Source: Azospirillum sp. (GTDB taxonomy: Bacteria; Pseudomonadota; Alphaproteobacteria; Azospirillales; Azospirillaceae). Taken from it: 49,688 nt of DNA. Positions 1 to 8,465 of the stretch are shown here, one piece after another; the first letter of the stretch is position 1; every line of letters begins with the position of its first letter. A program made the position numbers and the translations under genes. The stretch spans positions 1-49,688 of the forward strand of contig WGNK01000035.1 of NCBI GenBank assembly GCA_016124535.1. Direction: 5' to 3'. The notes beneath the pieces are model-generated. The model did not search any database. It saw only the letters and a list, made by a program, of their open reading frames with translations, and was not told the origin of the DNA.

Positions 1-564
1 GCCTATCGCGCGGCGCTGACCGAACGGACGCGAGAGCGGGTGCCGCTCGACTGGGCCACGACCCAGAACAACCTCGGCACTGCTCTTTCTACGCTGGGGC
101 AGCGCGAGAGCGGGACGGCGGGTCTGGAGGCGGCGGTCGTCGCCTATCGCGCGGCACTGACCGAATGGACGCGAGAGCGGGTGCCGCTCCAGTGGGCCGG
201 GACCCAGAACAACCTCGGCATCGCCCTTGCGAAGCTGGGAGAGCGCGAGAGCGGGACGGCGGGTCTGGAGGAAGCGGTCGCGGCCTATCGCGCGGCGCTG
301 ACCGAATGGACGCGGGAGCGGGTGCCGCTCGATTGGGCTCGGACCCAGAACAATCTCGGCAATGCGCTTTTGACGCTGGGTGAGCGCGAGAGCGGGACGG
401 CGCGTTTGGAGGACGCGATCGCGGCCTATCGCGCGGCACTGACCGAACTGACGCGAGAGCGGGTGCCGCTCCAGTGGGCAACGACCCAGAACAATCTCGG
501 CACTGCCCTCTGGCGGTTGGGCGAGCGCACCGGCGACCAAGCGTCGCTTGAACAAGCCCTGCAC
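1..564 (+). repeat. 141-bp in-frame tandem repeats (4 visible units)
   Basis: Units begin at 1, 142, 283 and 424 (each at the AYRAALTE codons) and are exactly 141 bp (47 codons) long. They are very similar at nucleotide level, including synonymous positions, which suggests recent duplication or gene conversion. The array probably continues upstream of the window. Confidence 0.9.
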
Positions 565-693
565 CACATCCGGCAGGCCTGGGCGGTTTATTCAAAGGCC
601 GGGTTCGAACACTATCGGGCTGGCTATGAGAGGCGCATCGCCGCGCTGGAGGCGGCGATTGCCGGCCCTGCTCGGGACGGCGCCGAACCGTAG
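1..693 (+). CDS. TPR repeat protein, C-terminal part (5' end outside window)
   Basis: The reading frame is open from the first base, so the gene begins upstream; only about 230 C-terminal residues are visible. They consist of near-identical 47-residue units with the recurring elements TQNNLG, LGERESGTA and AYRAALTE, typical of degenerate TPR arrays in large alphaproteobacterial TPR proteins. A non-repeat tail of about 60 residues, beginning at the LGERTGD element, ends in a helical, Ala-rich segment. TPR arrays are protein-interaction scaffolds; the effector domain, if any (for example CHAT or NB-ARC in relatives), would lie upstream and cannot be seen. A GTG at 40 could be read as a start but lies inside a repeat unit, so it is not the true start. 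The gene ends convergently 31 nt from the protease gene on the other strand. Confidence 0.85.
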   Translation, partial: AYRAALTERTRERVPLDWATTQNNLGTALSTLGQRESGTAGLEAAVVAYRAALTEWTRERVPLQWAGTQNNLGIALAKLGERESGTAGLEEAVAAYRAALTEWTRERVPLDWARTQNNLGNALLTLGERESGTARLEDAIAAYRAALTELTRERVPLQWATTQNNLGTALWRLGERTGDQASLEQALHHIRQAWAVYSKAGFEHYRAGYERRIAALEAAIAGPARDGAEP

Positions 694-724
694 GTTCCCG
701 CTCTTCGACCGCCAAAAAAAAGAA

Positions 725-1801
725 TCAAGAAATGTCCATGACCGTGACGGTCACGGTGGCGGCGCGGCCGTCGCGCAGGATGGTGAGCTCGGCGGGGTTG
801 CCGATGCCGACCCGTTCCAGTTCGGCGGCGAGTTCGCTGAGCGAGGCCACCGGCTGGTCGCCGACCTTGACGATCAGGTCGCCGAGCTGGCGGCGGGCGC
901 GGTCGGTGCCGCGCAGGCCGGCGCGCTCGGCCGATGAGCCGCGGCGGACGGTGGCGATCAGTACGCCCGAGACGCCGAGGCGGGCCACCACCTCCTCGGG
1001 CGCAATCGCGATGCCGAGGCCAGCGACCGGCACCTTGCCCTTGGCGATCAGGTTGGGGATGGCGCGGTTGACCAGATCCACCGGCACCGCGAAGCCGATC
1101 CCGGCCGAGCCGCCGGTGTCGGAAATGATCGCGGTGTTGATGCCGATCAGCCGCCCGGCCGAATCGAGCAACGGCCCGCCGGAATTGCCCGGATTGATCG
1201 CGGCATCGGTCTGGATCACGCCGGCGATCTCGCGGCCGTCGGCGGCGGGCAGATGGCGGCCGAGCGCGCTGATCACGCCGGTGGTGAGCGTCCGGCTGAG
1301 CCCGAACGGGTTGCCGATCGCGAACGCCGCTTGCCCGACCTTGAGATCGGCCGAGCTGCCGATCGGGATCGGCTGCAGCGGGGCGCGGTTGCTGGCAAGT
1401 TTGAGCACCGCGAGGTCGAGATTGGGCGCCACGCCGACCACCGAGGCGGCGATCGCCTCGCCGCTGTCGAGCTTGACCGCGACCTGGTCGGCATTCTCGA
1501 CCACGTGGTAATTGGTCACGACATGGCCGGCGCCGTCCCACACGAAGCCGGAGCCGGCACCGCCGCTGCGCGGCTCGCCGAAACTGCCGCCGCCCTGGGT
1601 GAAGATATAGACCACCGAGGGCGCGGTGCGGCTGAACAGCTCGACCGTGCTGCGCTCCAGCTCGGTCAGGTCGCCGCGGGGCGTGATCGCGCGCGGCTCG
1701 CTGCCGGTCAGCAGCACGCCGCGGATGAAGCTGTCGCCGAGCCACACCGTCGCTAGCAGCAGCACCCAGATCACGATGTAACGCCCCAAACGCGGGTTCA
1801 T
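725..1801 (-). CDS. DegS/DegP-type trypsin-like serine protease with PDZ domain
   Basis: This 358-residue protein is an envelope quality-control protease of the HtrA family. It has one N-terminal membrane segment (about residues 8-22), a trypsin-like domain with the triad His99 (TNYHVVE), Asp129 (NLDLAVLKL) and Ser207 (GNSGGPL), and a single C-terminal PDZ domain (about 250-350). One anchor plus one PDZ resembles DegS more than the two-PDZ DegP, so the protein is probably inner-membrane anchored and faces the periplasm. The ATG start is preceded by a strong purine-rich ribosome site (GGGGGAGGA). It is divergent from chrA. Whether it performs regulated sigma-factor proteolysis cannot be judged, since no rseA/rpoE is nearby. 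Confidence 0.93.
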   Translation of the reverse strand: MNPRLGRYIVIWVLLLATVWLGDSFIRGVLLTGSEPRAITPRGDLTELERSTVELFSRTAPSVVYIFTQGGGSFGEPRSGGAGSGFVWDGAGHVVTNYHVVENADQVAVKLDSGEAIAASVVGVAPNLDLAVLKLASNRAPLQPIPIGSSADLKVGQAAFAIGNPFGLSRTLTTGVISALGRHLPAADGREIAGVIQTDAAINPGNSGGPLLDSAGRLIGINTAIISDTGGSAGIGFAVPVDLVNRAIPNLIAKGKVPVAGLGIAIAPEEVVARLGVSGVLIATVRRGSSAERAGLRGTDRARRQLGDLIVKVGDQPVASLSELAAELERVGIGNPAELTILRDGRAATVTVTVMDIS

Positions 1802-1958
1802 GCCTGTCCTCCCCCGTGCGATGGCCGCGCGGCAATTCTGCGCCAGACGGCGGTAAAACGCACCTGGCTGGTGCGAAGCGGCGGTGGCGTCATCGTTCCG
1901 TCATGCGCACCGGCGTAGAACCATGGCGCGGCGCTGCCGTCGGGGGATTTGAAGGGGA

Positions 1959-3281
1959 ATGGCATTGGCAAACGCCGCAGACCAACCGGAACCGGCGGTC
2001 GCGCCGCCGCCGTGGCCGGATTTCGTGCTCTATTGGCTGAAGCTCGGCTGCGTCAGCTTCGGCGGGCCGGCGGGCCAGATCGCGATGATGCAGCACGAGC
2101 TGGTCGATCGCCGGGGCTGGATCGACCAGACCCGCTTCCTCCATGCGCTCAATTTCTGCATGATGCTGCCCGGGCCGGAGGCGCAGCAGCTGGCGACCTA
2201 TGTCGGCTGGCGGCTGCGCGGCATCGTCGGCGGGCTGGTCGCCGGGCTGCTGTTCATCCTGCCGGGGGCGGCGGTACTGCTGGCGCTGTCTTGGGCGGCC
2301 GCGGCCAAGGGCGACACCCCGGCGGTTGCGGCGCTGTTCCATGGCATCAAGCCGGTGGTGGTGGCGATCATCGCGGCGGCGGTGTGGCGGATCGGTCGGC
2401 GCACCTGCCGCAGCCCGGCGGCGGCGGCGATCGCGGTTGCCGCCTTCCTCGGCATTTTCTTTCTCAAGGTGCCGTTCCCGGCGATTGTGCTGGGGGCGGC
2501 CGTGATCGGGCTGGGCGCGACCCGCTGCGGCCGCGACTGGTTCAAGCTGCCCCATGGCCCGGGTAATGACAACGGATTGCCCGCCGGGCCGTCGCCCAGT
2601 CTCTGGCGGCTGGTGGTGCTGGTCGCTGTCTTCGCGATCCTGTGGGCCGGGCCGGTGTGGCTAGCGATTCGGTTGCTGGGGCCGGTGCCCTATGCCGGTA
2701 TCGCCACCCTGTTCGCCAAGGCCGCCTTCGTCACTTTCGGCGGCGCCTATGCGGTGCTGCCTTACATCGCCGCGGCGGCGGTGGACTTTTATCATTGGCT
2801 GTCGCCGGCTCAGATGATCGACGGTCTGGCGCTGGCCGAGAGCACCCCCGGCCCGCTGATCCTGGTTACCCAATATGTCGGCTTCTTCGCCGGCTGGAAT
2901 CACGCGGTGGCGGCTCCGGGCGGTCTGTCGCCGGCGCTGGCCGGGGCGGCCGGGGCGGGTCTGACCCTCTACGTCACCTTCCTGCCGTGCTTTTTCTTCA
3001 TTTTTGCCGGCGCGCCCTATGTCGAGCGGCTGATCCACAACCGCGCGGTCGCCGGGGCGCTGGGCGCGGTGACTGCCGCGGTGGTCGGGGTGATCCTGAA
3101 CCTCGGAGTCTATCTCGGCATTCAGGTCCTGATGCCGGCGGGACACCTCGACCTTTTTGCACTCGCGGTCGCCGGTGCCGCCCTGGTGGCGCTGCTGCGC
3201 GGCCACATCGCGGTGCATTGGCTGGTGCTGGCCGGCGCTGCGGCCGGGCTGGGCTGGGGTGCGGTCAGCGGCGGGCTGTGA
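1959..3281 (+). CDS. chrA: Chromate transporter ChrA family (long, two-domain form)
   Basis: This 440-residue polytopic inner-membrane protein has two homologous CHR domains. The first carries SFGGPAGQ followed by a PGPEAQQLATYVGW motif; the second carries TFGGAYAVLPY followed by ESTPGPLILVTQYVGF. This is the standard long-chain ChrA layout, which exports chromate in characterised members. The ATG at 1959 sits almost on top of the GAAGGGGA ribosome site (1951-1958); a TTG at 1965, two codons later, is better spaced and may be the real start. No chrB regulator is next to it; the convergent Lrp/AsnC gene, 11 nt away, is the only regulator nearby. Physiological substrate is inferred from the family. 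Confidence 0.93.
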   Translation: MALANAADQPEPAVAPPPWPDFVLYWLKLGCVSFGGPAGQIAMMQHELVDRRGWIDQTRFLHALNFCMMLPGPEAQQLATYVGWRLRGIVGGLVAGLLFILPGAAVLLALSWAAAAKGDTPAVAALFHGIKPVVVAIIAAAVWRIGRRTCRSPAAAAIAVAAFLGIFFLKVPFPAIVLGAAVIGLGATRCGRDWFKLPHGPGNDNGLPAGPSPSLWRLVVLVAVFAILWAGPVWLAIRLLGPVPYAGIATLFAKAAFVTFGGAYAVLPYIAAAAVDFYHWLSPAQMIDGLALAESTPGPLILVTQYVGFFAGWNHAVAAPGGLSPALAGAAGAGLTLYVTFLPCFFFIFAGAPYVERLIHNRAVAGALGAVTAAVVGVILNLGVYLGIQVLMPAGHLDLFALAVAGAALVALLRGHIAVHWLVLAGAAAGLGWGAVSGGL

Positions 3282-3292
3282 GGCGAGGGAGG

Positions 3293-3802
3293 TCAACCAA
3301 CCTCGTCGTCGGCTACCTCGTCGTCATCGCCTTCGGGAATCGGCACGCCCGGCTGCCATTTCGAGCGGCGGATTTCCAGCGCCGATTTGACGTGGCTGAC
3401 ATTGGGGGCGGTGGTCAGGCGGGTGGTCAGGAAGCGGTGGTAATCGTCCCAGTCCTCGGCGACCACCTTGAGCAGGAAATCGGTCTCGCCGGCCAGCATG
3501 CTGCACTCGCGGACCATCGGCCAGCTGTCGACCAGCGCCTCGAACCGGCGCAGATCCGGCTCCGCTTGACTGGACAGGCCGACTTGCGCGAACACCGTGA
3601 CGCCGTAGCCCAGCGCCTCGCCGTTGACGTGGGCGTGATAGCCGCGGATGATCCCGGCCTGTTCGAGGGCGCGCACCCGGCGCAGGCAGGGCGGCGCCGA
3701 GATCCCGGCCCGGCGGGCGAGGTCGACATTGGTCATCCGGCCATCGTCGAGGAGATCCCGGAGGATGCGTCGGTCGATTCGGTCGAGCTTCACTCGCCGC
3801 AT
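3293..3802 (-). CDS. Lrp/AsnC family transcriptional regulator
   Basis: This 169-residue DNA-binding protein has an N-terminal winged helix (about residues 1-60; LDRIDRRILRDLLDDGR followed by the recognition region around SAPPCLRRVRALE) and a C-terminal RAM ligand-binding domain (about 70-150; VRECSMLAGETDFLLKV). Family members form octamers and respond to amino acids. A short acidic tail (GDDDEVADDE) extends beyond the usual C terminus. It is transcribed towards chrA, with an 11-nt gap between stops, and away from the ELM1 gene. Its target cannot be told from the sequence; the upstream ELM1-oxygenase cluster or its own promoter are possibilities. Confidence 0.92.
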   Translation of the reverse strand: MRRVKLDRIDRRILRDLLDDGRMTNVDLARRAGISAPPCLRRVRALEQAGIIRGYHAHVNGEALGYGVTVFAQVGLSSQAEPDLRRFEALVDSWPMVRECSMLAGETDFLLKVVAEDWDDYHRFLTTRLTTAPNVSHVKSALEIRRSKWQPGVPIPEGDDDEVADDEVG

Positions 3803-3966
3803 GGCAATCAGGGTCCCTCAGAGCAACGATGCGCGCAATGATGTTACATACTGCCGGCCATCCCGCCAACACAACACCCTTGAATTTCTAGGGCAATGGC
3901 GGCAAACCCAGCAGCGCCGATCGGCGCTGCGGTGCCGCCGGATCAAGCAGATCGAGGCTAATTGCC

Positions 3967-4950
3967 GTGCAACACGTCACCTGCTGGGTCGTCACCGACG
4001 GTAAGCCCGGTATGGAAAATCAGTGCCTGGGCCTGGCCGAGGCACTCGGCCTCGATCCGGTGGTCAAGCGGATCAAGCTGCGCAGCCCCTGGCGCGAGTT
4101 GGGGCCGTTCTTGCCGCTGGGGACCCGCTTTGCCGCCGGCCCCGGCGGCGATCCGATTCGGCCGCCCTGGCCCGATCTGCTGATCGCGACCGGCCGCAAC
4201 AGCATCATCCCGGTGATCGCAGTCAGGCGCCAGAGTCGGCGGCGCACCTTCACCGTGCAGATTCAGAATCCGGTGATCAATCCGGCCAATTTCGACATGG
4301 TGGTGGTGCCGCGCCACGACCGGGTGCGCGGCCCCAACATCCTGACCACCCACGGCGCGCTGCACCGGGTGACTCCGGCGCAGCTGAGTGCCGCCGCCGC
4401 CCGGCTGGGACCGGCCTTCGCCCAACTGCCCCAGCCGCGGATCGCGGTGCTGGTCGGCGGCGAGAACAAGATCTATCGGTTGCCGCCGCCGCTGATGGGC
4501 GATGTCGCGGAAAAGCTCGCCGATATGGCGCGGGTCCATGGCGCCGGCCTGATGGTGACGCCGTCGCGGCGGACCGGTACCGACAACGAGGCGATTCTGC
4601 GGGCGCGACTGCGGGATCTGCCGTCGGTGATCTGGGACGGCCGCGGCGAGAATCCGTATTTCGCCTTCCTGGCGCTGGCCGACGCGATCGTCGTGACCAG
4701 CGACAGCATCTCGATGATCTCGGAGGCGTGTTCGACCGGCAAGCCGGTCTATGTCGTCGAACTCGAAGGCGGCTCGCCGAAATTCCGCCGCTTTCTCGAC
4801 GGCTTGATCGCCGATGGCCTGGTCCGGCGGTTCGACGGCCGGCTGGAGCGCTGGCACTACCAGCCGCTGGACGACACCGGCCGGATCGCCCAGGAGGTCC
4901 GCCAGCGCATGGCAGCGCGCCGTGCCCCCGGCGTGGCCGCCGAGCCCTGA
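3967..4950 (+). CDS. ELM1/GtrOC1-family putative glycosyltransferase-fold protein
   Basis: This 327-residue protein has a GTG start, with GAGG about 9 nt upstream. It matches the family named after plant mitochondrial fission protein ELM1, whose bacterial members are uncharacterised and have a GT-B-like fold. Visible family features are the N-terminal WVVTDGKPGMENQCLGLAEAL, a central ATGRNSIIPVIA, a PNPANFD-like segment with VVVPRHD, VLVGGENKIYRL, and a C-terminal TSDSISMISEACSTGKPVYV that resembles a nucleotide-sugar binding loop. The name does not imply a role in fission in bacteria; a role in envelope or glycan metabolism is inference. It heads a co-directional run with two oxygenase-like genes (next start 85 nt away). 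Confidence 0.88.
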   Translation: MQHVTCWVVTDGKPGMENQCLGLAEALGLDPVVKRIKLRSPWRELGPFLPLGTRFAAGPGGDPIRPPWPDLLIATGRNSIIPVIAVRRQSRRRTFTVQIQNPVINPANFDMVVVPRHDRVRGPNILTTHGALHRVTPAQLSAAAARLGPAFAQLPQPRIAVLVGGENKIYRLPPPLMGDVAEKLADMARVHGAGLMVTPSRRTGTDNEAILRARLRDLPSVIWDGRGENPYFAFLALADAIVVTSDSISMISEACSTGKPVYVVELEGGSPKFRRFLDGLIADGLVRRFDGRLERWHYQPLDDTGRIAQEVRQRMAARRAPGVAAEP

Positions 4951-5035
4951 AAGGGTGATCGCATCGTGCCTGACGGCGATTGCGACAAGAGGTCGCAGCG
5001 GTATCCGAAGGGCGGTATCCAAAGGATAGGGAACC

Positions 5036-5692
5036 ATGGTCGATTCCGGCGCCATTGGCGCGCAGTTCATCCGCTGTCTCGACGCCGGCCGGGAGGAGGG
5101 GACGCCCTACCGCCACTGGCTGCTCGACGACGCCCTGCCGGACGAGGCCGCCGACGCCATCGCGGCTCTGCCCCTGGCGCCGCCGGTGGTGCTGGAAACC
5201 TATGGCAAGCGCGAAACCCACAATGCCTCGCGCAGCTATTTCAATGCCGAGCAGCAGGCGCGCTACCCGGTGTGCCGGGCGGTCGCCGAGGCGCTCCAGA
5301 GCGCGGCGGTGGTCGCGACCATCGAAAGCCGGTGCGGCACCCGTCTCGCCGGTACCTCGCTCAGGATCGAGTATTGCCAGGACACCGACGGCTTCTGGCT
5401 GGAGCCGCATACCGATATCGGGGTCAAGAAATTCACCATGCTGATCTATCTGTCGCAAGACCCCGGCTCGGAAGCCTGGGGTACCGACATCTACGATGCC
5501 GAGCGTACCCACGTCGGCACGGCGCCGTTTCACTACAAGGGCGGTCTGATCTTCGTGCCCGGCCCAGACACCTGGCACGGTTTTGCCAAACGGCCGATCG
5601 CCGGCGTGCGCAAGTCGATCATCGTCAACTATGTCGGCAGCGAATGGCGGGCCCGCCACGAGTTGTCGTTTCCGGAAACCCCGGTATCCTGA
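5036..5692 (+). CDS. 2-oxoglutarate/Fe(II)-dependent oxygenase-like protein (first copy)
   Basis: This 218-residue protein has a jelly-roll oxygenase signature. His125-x-Asp127 (in LEPHTDIGVKKFTMLIYLS) and the distal His181 (PDTWHGF) would form the iron facial triad, and Arg192 (VRKSIIVNYV) the 2-oxoglutarate salt bridge. The ATG is preceded by AGGATAGGGA. The substrate is unknown. The layout is that of small prolyl-hydroxylase-like bacterial enzymes that modify proteins, sugars or small molecules. It is followed 59 nt later by a second protein of the same superfamily with a different sequence, so the pair may act on the same product or be ancient paralogues. Confidence 0.85.
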   Translation: MVDSGAIGAQFIRCLDAGREEGTPYRHWLLDDALPDEAADAIAALPLAPPVVLETYGKRETHNASRSYFNAEQQARYPVCRAVAEALQSAAVVATIESRCGTRLAGTSLRIEYCQDTDGFWLEPHTDIGVKKFTMLIYLSQDPGSEAWGTDIYDAERTHVGTAPFHYKGGLIFVPGPDTWHGFAKRPIAGVRKSIIVNYVGSEWRARHELSFPETPVS

Positions 5693-5751
5693 TCCCGATC
5701 CGCTGACTCTGATCTGCTGACCCTGATCCGTTGATAGGGAGCCTTAATGCC

Positions 5752-6375
5752 ATGTCCGCTCTCGATTTCGCAGCCTTGAGCGCTTCGCCACTGCTGACCG
5801 ACCCTTACGACCATCTGTGCGTGCCGGGGTTCGTCAAAGCCGAGGCGCTCGACGCCATCCACCGCGATTATCCGGCGGTCGACAAGCCGGGGAGCATTCC
5901 GGTGGGGGTGTTCCGCCATGGGCCGGCCTTCGAGTCCCTGCTGGCCGAACTCGATGGCCCGGAGTTTCGCGCGGCGATCGAAGAAAAATTCGGCCTCGAT
6001 CTTGGCCGCTATCCGACCATGTTCACGGTACGCGGCATGTGCCGGCGCACCGACGGCAAGATCCATCCGGATTCCCAGAGCAAGATCATCACCGTGCTGC
6101 TCTATATGAACCCGCCCTGGGAAGCACCCGGCGGCCGGCTGCGGCTGCTGCGTTCGGAGAACCTGGAGGATTATGTCGCTGAGGTGCCACCGGTGCAGGG
6201 CACGCTGCTGGTCTTCCGGCGCAGCGATACCTCGTGGCATGGCCATGAGCCGTTCGAAGGACAGCGTCGCGCCATCCAGATGAACTGGGTCAAGCACAGC
6301 GTCTATATCTGGCAGGAACAATGGCGCCACCGGGTCGGCGCCTGGTGGAAGAACCGGTCTGCGCGGGCCGCCTGA
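5752..6375 (+). CDS. 2-oxoglutarate/Fe(II)-dependent oxygenase-like protein (second copy)
   Basis: This 207-residue protein starts at the ATG at 5752, supported by AGGGAG about 10 nt upstream; an in-frame TTG at 5731 has no such support. Candidate iron ligands are His105-x-Asp107 (GKIHPDSQSKIITVLLYMN) and His163 (SWHGHEPF), with Arg172/173 (QRRAIQMNW) as the 2-oxoglutarate anchor. APGGRLRLL between them is the usual loop of this superfamily, where Gly-Gly precedes a strand with Leu/Arg. Substrate unknown. It sits between another oxygenase and a large unknown protein, all in one direction, which suggests a shared pathway. Sequence similarity to the first oxygenase is limited to the motif positions. 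Confidence 0.85.
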   Translation: MSALDFAALSASPLLTDPYDHLCVPGFVKAEALDAIHRDYPAVDKPGSIPVGVFRHGPAFESLLAELDGPEFRAAIEEKFGLDLGRYPTMFTVRGMCRRTDGKIHPDSQSKIITVLLYMNPPWEAPGGRLRLLRSENLEDYVAEVPPVQGTLLVFRRSDTSWHGHEPFEGQRRAIQMNWVKHSVYIWQEQWRHRVGAWWKNRSARAA

Positions 6376-6410
6376 GCCGGGATTTTTTCGACCTCTTCCA
6401 ATTGAGATGG

Positions 6411-6470
6411 GATACAAGGGCCACGGCCCGTGGCGGGGGCGTCGAGGGCACCGCCCCCGACCATCTTGGA
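6411..6470 (+). repeat. GC-rich intergenic hairpin pair (repeat-family relative)
   Basis: Two short inverted repeats follow each other: GCCACGGC/CCGTGGC, then GGGGGCG...CGCCCCC. The layout matches the second part of the dispersed intergenic repeats seen at 23771, 28252, 39121 and 48942, but the CCAAAGG arms are replaced. It lies immediately upstream of the ribosome site of the 637-residue gene. Confidence 0.55.
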
Positions 6471-6479
6471 TAGGATTTG

Positions 6480-8393
6480 ATGGCTCTCCAAATCGAAACC
6501 TTCAGTAACCAGACCGGCGGCTCGACCTTCTTCAAGGCCGCCGGGCATCCCCTGGCGGCGCCCAGAGCCCGTGATCTGATCGAGCGCCTGATCGGCGGCG
6601 GCGCGGTCGCGGTCTATGATCCCGACGGGTTTCTGGCGACCTTCAACGAGCTGTTTCCGCTGGAGCGGGTCGATCTCGCCGGGGTGTTCGTCCAGGATGT
6701 CGAAAAGGTCGGCCGCAGTGTGCTGGGGCGACCCGCGCAGCCGGTGACCGAACTGCCGGCCAGCCCCGCCCGGACGCTGCTGGTCGCGGCGTTCGACGGC
6801 GAGCGGGTTGCCGCACAGATCGGGCATTTGATCGCGCCCGGCGTGACGGTGCTGTCGTTCGACGCCTTCCGTCTGGCCGACGCTCTCCTGACCGACCGCC
6901 GCAACTACTTGTCCAAATTCAACTTCGCGACCAATTTTGCCTTCCTGCGCGAGGGCAGGGGGCAGCACACCAGGCTGGTCTCGGCCAATTACTGGTCGGG
7001 CTATGGCGCCAGCCAGCCGCATTTATGGCTGTGCCTGTTCGGCGCCGACGGCACGCGGCTGGCGGAGTGGCACGATCCGATGCCCGAGCCCGGCGGCACC
7101 CTGGTGATCGACAGCCAGGAGATTGCCCGGCGTTTCGGCCTGACCGAGTTTACCGGCTCGCTGTTCATCCATGTGATCGGTGCCGCCGGCCACGACATCG
7201 TCAAATATGCCCTCGACACCTATGGTGACGACGATACCGAACTGTCATGCAGCCACGACGCCAATGCCTGGCCATCGGACTATTACGCCGGGCTGCCGGC
7301 GCCGCGACCGGGCGAGCGCGTCGTGCTGTGGGTGCAGAACAGCCATCCCTGCGCGATTCCGGCGGGGGCGATCGGGCTCAACCTGATGGGCGATCCGGAG
7401 ATCGCCTGGCTCGACCGCGAGATCGCACCATTCGCCACGGTGGCGCTCGAGGTCTGCGAATTGCTGCCGGCAGCAGTGTGGCCGCAGCAGTTCGAGGTCC
7501 AGGCCGGCAAGTATTTCGTCCGCCCGCGCTATGAGGTGATCGAGGCCCGCGGTCGCAAGCGGATCGCCCATGCCAATGTCGAACGGGTCGACCTCAGGCC
7601 CGACCCCAAACTTGCCGAACTGGGCAATCTGCTCGGCAAGGGTTATATCCTGCCGGCGCCGATCCTGCCGCTCGACCGCTTCAGCTCGGTCGCCTTGCCG
7701 ACCCCGATGTCGACCGCCCAAAGCCATCTGCCGCTCCAGGTCCTGGTCTATGACGCGGCCGGGCAGCAGGTCGCCGCGCGTGCCCTGGGCAATCTGAAGC
7801 GCAGCGACAGCGTCGCGGTCGAAATCGACGAACTGCTGGCCGAGGCCGGGGCGTCGCTGCCCAGCGGCTATGGCCATCTCGAGCTGAGCTATGATTTCGG
7901 TGCCGGCGACTGTGCCGATGGCTGGCTGCACGGGCTGTTCCGCTACCGCAACCGTGCCAGCGGTCACAGCGCGGAGACCAGCTTCGGCGCCCATGTCTAT
8001 AATACCGTGCTGGTCTACAAAGGCGAGCCCCAGAGCTACGCCGGCCGTCCCCCCGGCCTGTCCACCCGCCTGTTCTTGCGCCTGGGGCCGGCGCCGCTCG
8101 ATACCCTGTGTCACCTGACCTATCCGGCGTCGACGCCGTGGCACCGGACCTCCGACACCACCCTGGTGCTGATCCGGCGCGACGGCGTCGAGATCGCCCA
8201 GCACCGGGTGGCGATTCCGTGCCGCGGTTCCTACCTGTTCCGCTACCACGAGGTGTTCGGCGAGGCCGACCGGAGCCGCGCCGGCGACCACGGCTATGTC
8301 CTGATCCGCGACACCACCTGCCGCCTGTTCGGCTTCCACGGCTGCATCAATGCCGCGGAAGCGTTCAGCTTCGATCATATGTTCGGGTTCTGA
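6480..8393 (+). CDS. Uncharacterised 637-residue protein, no recognised family
   Basis: The start is the ATG at 6480, with GGATAGGA about 6 nt upstream. No signal peptide or membrane segment is visible, so it is probably cytoplasmic. Residues about 20-140 alternate short strands and helices and end in a segment (ARTLLVAAFDG, then VLSFDAF) that resembles the second half of a Rossmann-type nucleotide-binding domain, but the first glycine loop is degenerate (VAVYDPDG). The rest is rich in beta strands with several aromatic motifs (NYWSGYGASQPHLWLCLFG, VLWVQNSHPCAIPAGAIGLN) and two similar-looking strand-rich halves. It follows the two oxygenases and precedes trxB. Function is not assigned; a sugar- or lipid-modifying partner of the oxygenases is one possibility, on context alone. 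Confidence 0.85.
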   Translation: MALQIETFSNQTGGSTFFKAAGHPLAAPRARDLIERLIGGGAVAVYDPDGFLATFNELFPLERVDLAGVFVQDVEKVGRSVLGRPAQPVTELPASPARTLLVAAFDGERVAAQIGHLIAPGVTVLSFDAFRLADALLTDRRNYLSKFNFATNFAFLREGRGQHTRLVSANYWSGYGASQPHLWLCLFGADGTRLAEWHDPMPEPGGTLVIDSQEIARRFGLTEFTGSLFIHVIGAAGHDIVKYALDTYGDDDTELSCSHDANAWPSDYYAGLPAPRPGERVVLWVQNSHPCAIPAGAIGLNLMGDPEIAWLDREIAPFATVALEVCELLPAAVWPQQFEVQAGKYFVRPRYEVIEARGRKRIAHANVERVDLRPDPKLAELGNLLGKGYILPAPILPLDRFSSVALPTPMSTAQSHLPLQVLVYDAAGQQVAARALGNLKRSDSVAVEIDELLAEAGASLPSGYGHLELSYDFGAGDCADGWLHGLFRYRNRASGHSAETSFGAHVYNTVLVYKGEPQSYAGRPPGLSTRLFLRLGPAPLDTLCHLTYPASTPWHRTSDTTLVLIRRDGVEIAQHRVAIPCRGSYLFRYHEVFGEADRSRAGDHGYVLIRDTTCRLFGFHGCINAAEAFSFDHMFGF

Positions 8394-8395
8394 TG

Positions 8396-8463
8396 CGCGT
8401 CAGGGGGCCTTGCCCCCTGCATCCCCGCCGGGGAAACGGCCCCGGACCCCGCCCAAGGTTGGT
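8396..8463. repeat. GC-rich intergenic repeat, inverted orientation
   Basis: This stretch contains CAGGGGGC...GCCCCCTG and CCCCGCCGGGG-type dyads. On the minus strand it reads in the same order as the other dispersed repeats of this window. It fills the gap between the 637-residue gene and trxB and could act as an RNA hairpin or terminator between them. Confidence 0.6.
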
Positions 8464-8465
8464 TC

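Noticed and set aside
624..1835. 403-residue open frame antisense to the DegS-like gene
   Set aside because: High-GC shadow frame. It is Arg/Pro/Gly-rich, without domain motifs, and overlaps a clear protease gene.
4277..5659. 460-residue minus-strand frame over the ELM1 and oxygenase genes
   Set aside because: Composition is Arg/Pro/Ala-biased, and it conflicts with two motif-bearing genes on the plus strand.
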